From assembly GCA_041664345.1 (NCBI GenBank), contig JBAYKX010000009.1:1-64000 (forward strand): a stretch of 64,000 nucleotides of DNA, in the 5' to 3' direction. This document shows, in pieces, positions 63,865 through 64,000 of the stretch (positions are counted from its first letter, which is position 1; every line of letters starts with the position of its first letter). The notes beneath the pieces were generated by a model. That model saw only the letters and a program-made list of their open reading frames with translations. It was not told where the DNA came from and ran no database searches. The position numbers were made by a program, and so were the translations under genes. Source of the stretch: GWE2-40-63 sp041664345. GTDB lineage: Bacteria; Bacteroidota; Bacteroidia; Bacteroidales; SZUA-534.

Positions 63865-64000
63865 ATGAAAAAATTTATTCTTAGCAATACTCTTTTAATC
63901 ATTGTTTTATCTACGTTTTCACAATGGGATCAGAAAAATTTTGAGAATACTTTTAATCAAGAGATTAATGAAAGTGAAGGAGAAAACTATTCCAAAAGAG
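63865..64000 (+). CDS. Secreted protein, 5' part only
   Basis: Begins MKKFILSNTLLIIVLSTFSQ (signal peptide) then WDQKNFENTFNQEINESEGE, and runs off the window end. The mature part seen is acidic. Family cannot be judged from 45 residues. Confidence 0.5.
   Translation, partial: MKKFILSNTLLIIVLSTFSQWDQKNFENTFNQEINESEGENYSKR

Noticed and set aside
1..64000. tRNA or rRNA genes
   Set aside because: I scanned for T-loop and rRNA-like motifs by eye and found none that folded; a covariance search could still find one.

Overview
The window reads as a chromosome segment of a Bacteroidota bacterium, probably a Bacteroidales/Marinilabiliales-type anaerobe or facultative anaerobe. The support is: TAnnTTTG-type -7 promoter boxes with weak ribosome-binding sites, a type IX secretion C-terminal domain, TANFOR and FISUMP proteins, and an AT-rich base composition. 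This placement is an inference from gene content; no rRNA or tRNA gene was seen.

Layout. (1) 1-5.6 kb: asnS-cysS, then envelope proteins. (2) 5.8-10.7 kb: an array of at least five toxin-antitoxin (TA) modules. Three copies of one fused relic lie between them; each joins the 3' end of a tyrosine recombinase to the 3' end of an HTH regulator. Several toxins are broken while their antitoxins remain open. (3) 10.7-18 kb: surface and secreted proteins (FISUMP lipoprotein, a TANFOR/zinc-peptidase protein whose C-terminal domain lies in another frame, a decayed T9SS cargo gene). (4) 18.2-30.4 kb: an AT-rich defence island. It holds an AlbA_2/Schlafen-like gene and a DarT-HD / macro-DprA-like pair (a variant DarTG). 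It then holds a DNA phosphorothioation operon, dndC-dndD-dndE(ATPase fusion), continuing without a break into a MORC-type GHKL ATPase, an unknown 310-aa protein and a HARE-HTH/Mrr endonuclease. Two 50-bp direct repeats (43/50 identical) bracket the Dnd part. (5) 30.4-36.1 kb: a LytTR-like regulator divergent from two tiny basic peptides, several damaged genes, and a Y1 transposase flanked by REP-like hairpins.

(6) 36.1-47.4 kb: the methionine block, opened by a Bacteroidota promoter and a SAM-I riboswitch: metY, metX, hom, metH, metF. A transglutaminase-like gene and a mazE/mazF relic interrupt it, and two heptamer-rich intergenic repeats lie upstream of metX and metH. Together these enzymes take aspartate semialdehyde to homoserine, O-acetylhomoserine, homocysteine and methionine, with MetF supplying methyl-THF. 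(7) 47.4-64 kb: mixed housekeeping and envelope genes: acyl-CoA dehydrogenase-like protein, an RsmH paralogue with an in-frame stop, a double-domain class V aminotransferase, a DUF4395 membrane protein, a small HTH regulator, cytochrome b561-like protein, Dam methylase with a partner, PiT phosphate transporter, RarA, CDF transporter.

The best candidate for an undescribed system is the Dnd-MORC-Mrr operon: a modification module (DndCDE) without the usual DndFGH partners but with a different three-gene putative effector. The variant DarTG with two extra fused domains comes second, and the TA array built around a repeated recombinase/HTH relic third. Several coding disruptions sit at short homopolymers and may be assembly errors; this should be settled from reads before they are read as biology.
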